Assembly (NCBI GenBank): GCA_001769215.1
Contig: MEOL01000029.1
Span: forward strand, 1 to 64,000
Length of the DNA: 64,000 bases
Reading direction: 5' to 3'
Source: Bacteroidetes bacterium GWF2_41_31
Lineage (GTDB): Bacteria > Bacteroidota > Bacteroidia > Bacteroidales > F082
In this document: positions 61,796-64,000 of the stretch, piece after piece
Layout of the letters: each line of letters begins with the position of its first letter
Numbering within the stretch: position 1 is the first letter of the stretch
Notes under the pieces: generated by a model
What the model was told of the DNA's origin: nothing
Seen by the model: only the letters and a program-made list of their open reading frames with translations
Databases searched by the model: none
Position numbers and translations under genes: made by a program

Positions 61796-63985
61796 ATGAA
61801 AGAGTCGATCATCATTGGTTTACTGCAAAATATTGGCATATTGTTGGCTTTTGCACTACTGTACGAAACTGTTTGGTTAAAGAAGGCAGACCAAAAAAGC
61901 ATCTTTTCAAAACTCATTTCCGGAATAGTCATAGGTGGTATCGGAATACTGCTCATGTTTACTCCATGGACTTTGGTGCCAGGCCTTATTTTCGATACGC
62001 GGTCCATCTTGTTGGCCATTTCAGGTTTGTTTTTTGGTTTTATTCCTACTCTGATTGCCATGTTGATGACCTCATTGCTGAGATTCTGGCTCGGAGGCGA
62101 TGGAATGTGGATGGGCATCGCCGTTATCTTTTCATCAGGTTCTATCGGGTTGTTATGGGCTAAATTCCATCACTTAATTTCCATTAAAAATGTTTATATT
62201 GAGCTGTTGTTGATGGGCTTATTGGTTCATCTGGCCATGTTGGGGTGTACGGCTTTTCTACCTTCCGGAACTTTTTTTTCAACCATCAATAACATTGCTT
62301 TGCCGCTGATATTCATCTATTCTCCAGGCACCATGCTACTTGGCATCTTCATGCTCAATCAAACAAAAAATGTCCAAAACCGGTTAGCGTTTAAGAAATT
62401 GACCGAATTGGAGCGAAGGTTGAGCCAGATTATGAAAAGCGGGAATATAGTTTCTATTATTCTGGATACCCATGCGAATATAACCTTCTGTAATAAATAT
62501 TTACTTGACCTTACAAAGTATACCAAGGACGAAGTATTACACCAGAATTGGTATAATATATTTATGCCAAAAGAGTTAAATGATTCAACTAACCGGGAAT
62601 TCACTGTTAATCTAAATGAAAATACTTTTATAAAATATTCTGAAAATGAAATTATTGGGAAGTATGGCGATCGGTTTTTCCTGTCCTGGTACAATACCCG
62701 TTTATTTAATGAGAATAATGAAATCATTGGCATGGCCTGTCTGGGCGTTGACCTGACAGATCGAAAACTGTTCGAGCAACAGCTGCACGAAACCAATAAA
62801 AAGTTAGAGGAAAAAAATCGGCAATACATCCTACTCAATCAGGAACTGGTAGTTGCCAAGGACAAAGCAGAAGAAAGTGATCGCCTTAAATCGGCTTTTC
62901 TGGCTAATCTTTCGCACGAAATCAGGACCCCCATGAATGCCATTATGGGTTTCACCGATTTGTTAAGAGAACCAAACCTGAATGGTGAGGACAGAGAAAA
63001 CTACATTAACGTGGTACATAAAAGCGGCAGGCACTTGTTGTCTATTATTAATGATATCATCGAAATATCCAGGATTGAGGCAGGTTATACCGAGGTCCAT
63101 TCCGATCCCGTGAATCTAAATAGTTTCTTCGATGACCTATATCAAACCCTTAATGTAACCATTCCAAAGGAGAAATCGATCAGATTTCTTGTCGACATCC
63201 CCCAGGTTGAACTCCGGATATTTACCGATGAAATTAAATTGAGGCAAATATTGATCAACTTAATATCCAACGCGTTAAAATACACCGAAAAGGGGAGTGT
63301 AGCCTTTGGGTATCGCAGAAGGGATCCGGGCGAACTGTTTTTTTGGGTGGAGGATACCGGTATCGGAATTGATAGAAAATACCACGAATTGATATTCAAC
63401 CGTTTTCGGCAGGTGGACGAAGAACTTAAGTTTGCCAGAGGCGGTTTTGGTTTGGGGCTTGCCATATCAAAGGCATTTGTAGAAATGATGGGAGGGAAGA
63501 TAGAATTATTTTCGGAGCCGGGTAAAGGATCCCGTTTTTCCTTTTCCATTCCACTAAATGAATCAAACGAGGAACTCCCTGAAATAGTAACCCCGTTGAT
63601 TCATAAGCGGATAACCCCCGATGACCATAATTTATTGCTGATTGTTGAAGATGATGAATTGAATTTCCAATATTTTGAAGAAGTGTTCCAGGGCGAGCGA
63701 TATCCATATATTCATGCAATAAATGGACTCGAAGCAGTGAAAATTTGTGAGAATAACCCCCATGTTAAGCTGGTATTGATGGACATCAAGATGCCTGTAA
63801 TGAATGGATTTGATGCCCTGAAAATTATAAGAGACAAAAGACCTGATTTGCCCGTAATTGCACAAACTGCCTACGCCCTGGTAGATGATAAAGACCGAAT
63901 AATACAAGCAGGCTTTGATGACTATATCACCAAGCCCATCCAAAAAGCTTTGCTGCTAGACATCATTGGTAAATATATGATTTAA
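61796..63985 (+). CDS. Hybrid sensor histidine kinase, LytS-type membrane sensor
   Basis: A 729-residue two-component sensor. Residues about 1-190 are a 5TM-5TMR_LYT-like membrane sensor with six or so segments. A PAS domain lies at about 215-325 (SIILDTHANITFCNKYLLDLT, with NEIIGMACLGVDLTDRK), a coiled coil follows, then HisKA with His374 in LSHEIRTPMNAIMGF and an HATPase domain with N-box LISNALKYTEKG and G-boxes EDTGIGID and GGFGLGLAI. A C-terminal receiver has Asp663 in VLMDIKMPVMNGFDAL. No output DNA-binding domain is attached, so signal relay goes to another protein. The stop is 15 bases from the window end. Confidence 0.92.
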   Translation: MKESIIIGLLQNIGILLAFALLYETVWLKKADQKSIFSKLISGIVIGGIGILLMFTPWTLVPGLIFDTRSILLAISGLFFGFIPTLIAMLMTSLLRFWLGGDGMWMGIAVIFSSGSIGLLWAKFHHLISIKNVYIELLLMGLLVHLAMLGCTAFLPSGTFFSTINNIALPLIFIYSPGTMLLGIFMLNQTKNVQNRLAFKKLTELERRLSQIMKSGNIVSIILDTHANITFCNKYLLDLTKYTKDEVLHQNWYNIFMPKELNDSTNREFTVNLNENTFIKYSENEIIGKYGDRFFLSWYNTRLFNENNEIIGMACLGVDLTDRKLFEQQLHETNKKLEEKNRQYILLNQELVVAKDKAEESDRLKSAFLANLSHEIRTPMNAIMGFTDLLREPNLNGEDRENYINVVHKSGRHLLSIINDIIEISRIEAGYTEVHSDPVNLNSFFDDLYQTLNVTIPKEKSIRFLVDIPQVELRIFTDEIKLRQILINLISNALKYTEKGSVAFGYRRRDPGELFFWVEDTGIGIDRKYHELIFNRFRQVDEELKFARGGFGLGLAISKAFVEMMGGKIELFSEPGKGSRFSFSIPLNESNEELPEIVTPLIHKRITPDDHNLLLIVEDDELNFQYFEEVFQGERYPYIHAINGLEAVKICENNPHVKLVLMDIKMPVMNGFDALKIIRDKRPDLPVIAQTAYALVDDKDRIIQAGFDDYITKPIQKALLLDIIGKYMI

Positions 63986-64000
63986 TGGTACCAGAATAAA

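Overview
The window is chromosomal DNA from a Bacteroidota bacterium, most likely of the order Bacteroidales or Marinilabiliales; the species is not identifiable by eye. Four signs support this. Several secreted proteins end in the type IX secretion (T9SS) sorting domain. Many genes are preceded by the Bacteroidota -7 box TAnnTTTG. There are FadL-like and other small outer-membrane barrels and Cys-anchored lipoproteins. The lipid A genes lie in the order lpxD, lpxC, fabZ, lpxA, efp. Almost everything outside one island is core housekeeping DNA.

Layout. 1-120: the 3' part of a 5S rRNA and its terminator. 0.36-6.6 kb: two large T9SS cargo proteins, a barrel protein and a 42-residue lipoprotein. 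6.7-12.1 kb: ung, a FadL-type porin with a GDSL lipoprotein, a small lipoprotein, rdgB and ddl. 12.3-16.4 kb: an operon of a PASTA membrane protein, a T9SS protein and an rluD-family gene. 16.4-22.3 kb: a secreted serine protease, hldD-type epimerase, mnmA, kbl and acpS.

22.3-29.2 kb is an accessory island of visibly lower GC. It holds an unknown secreted protein between ~118 bp direct repeats, a REP-like palindrome, a two-gene unit between inverted repeats, and a two-gene restriction-modification system (nuclease-methylase fusion plus specificity subunit, no motor subunit) between ~83 bp imperfect direct repeats. No transposase or integrase is visible.

29.2-38 kb returns to core genes: an SDR epimerase and SAM hydrolase operon, phoH, purC, a 159 bp MITE-like element, a transglutaminase-like protein, superoxide dismutase, two tandem barrel paralogues and tyrS. 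38.1-43.4 kb is a surface-polysaccharide cluster (flippase, two Wzz-like proteins, O-antigen ligase-like protein). 43.4-48.3 kb is the lipid A cluster with efp. 48.5-53.7 kb runs leftward: rnhB, a DUF6427-like membrane protein, purD, a glycosyltransferase, a PAP2 phosphatase and a TonB C-terminal-domain protein. 53.8-64 kb holds a MerR regulator, an M23 peptidase, alaS, a TPR protein, a barrel-SPOR protein, a nucleoid-associated protein and a LytS-type hybrid histidine kinase.

The most unusual signals are: the nested repeat-bounded cassettes of the island with the motor-less R-M system; two Wzz-like genes joined by an open -1 frame after an A10 tract; lpxC and fabZ split by one in-frame stop codon; a seven-bladed propeller nested in a fibronectin module; and the apparently leaderless flippase mRNA.
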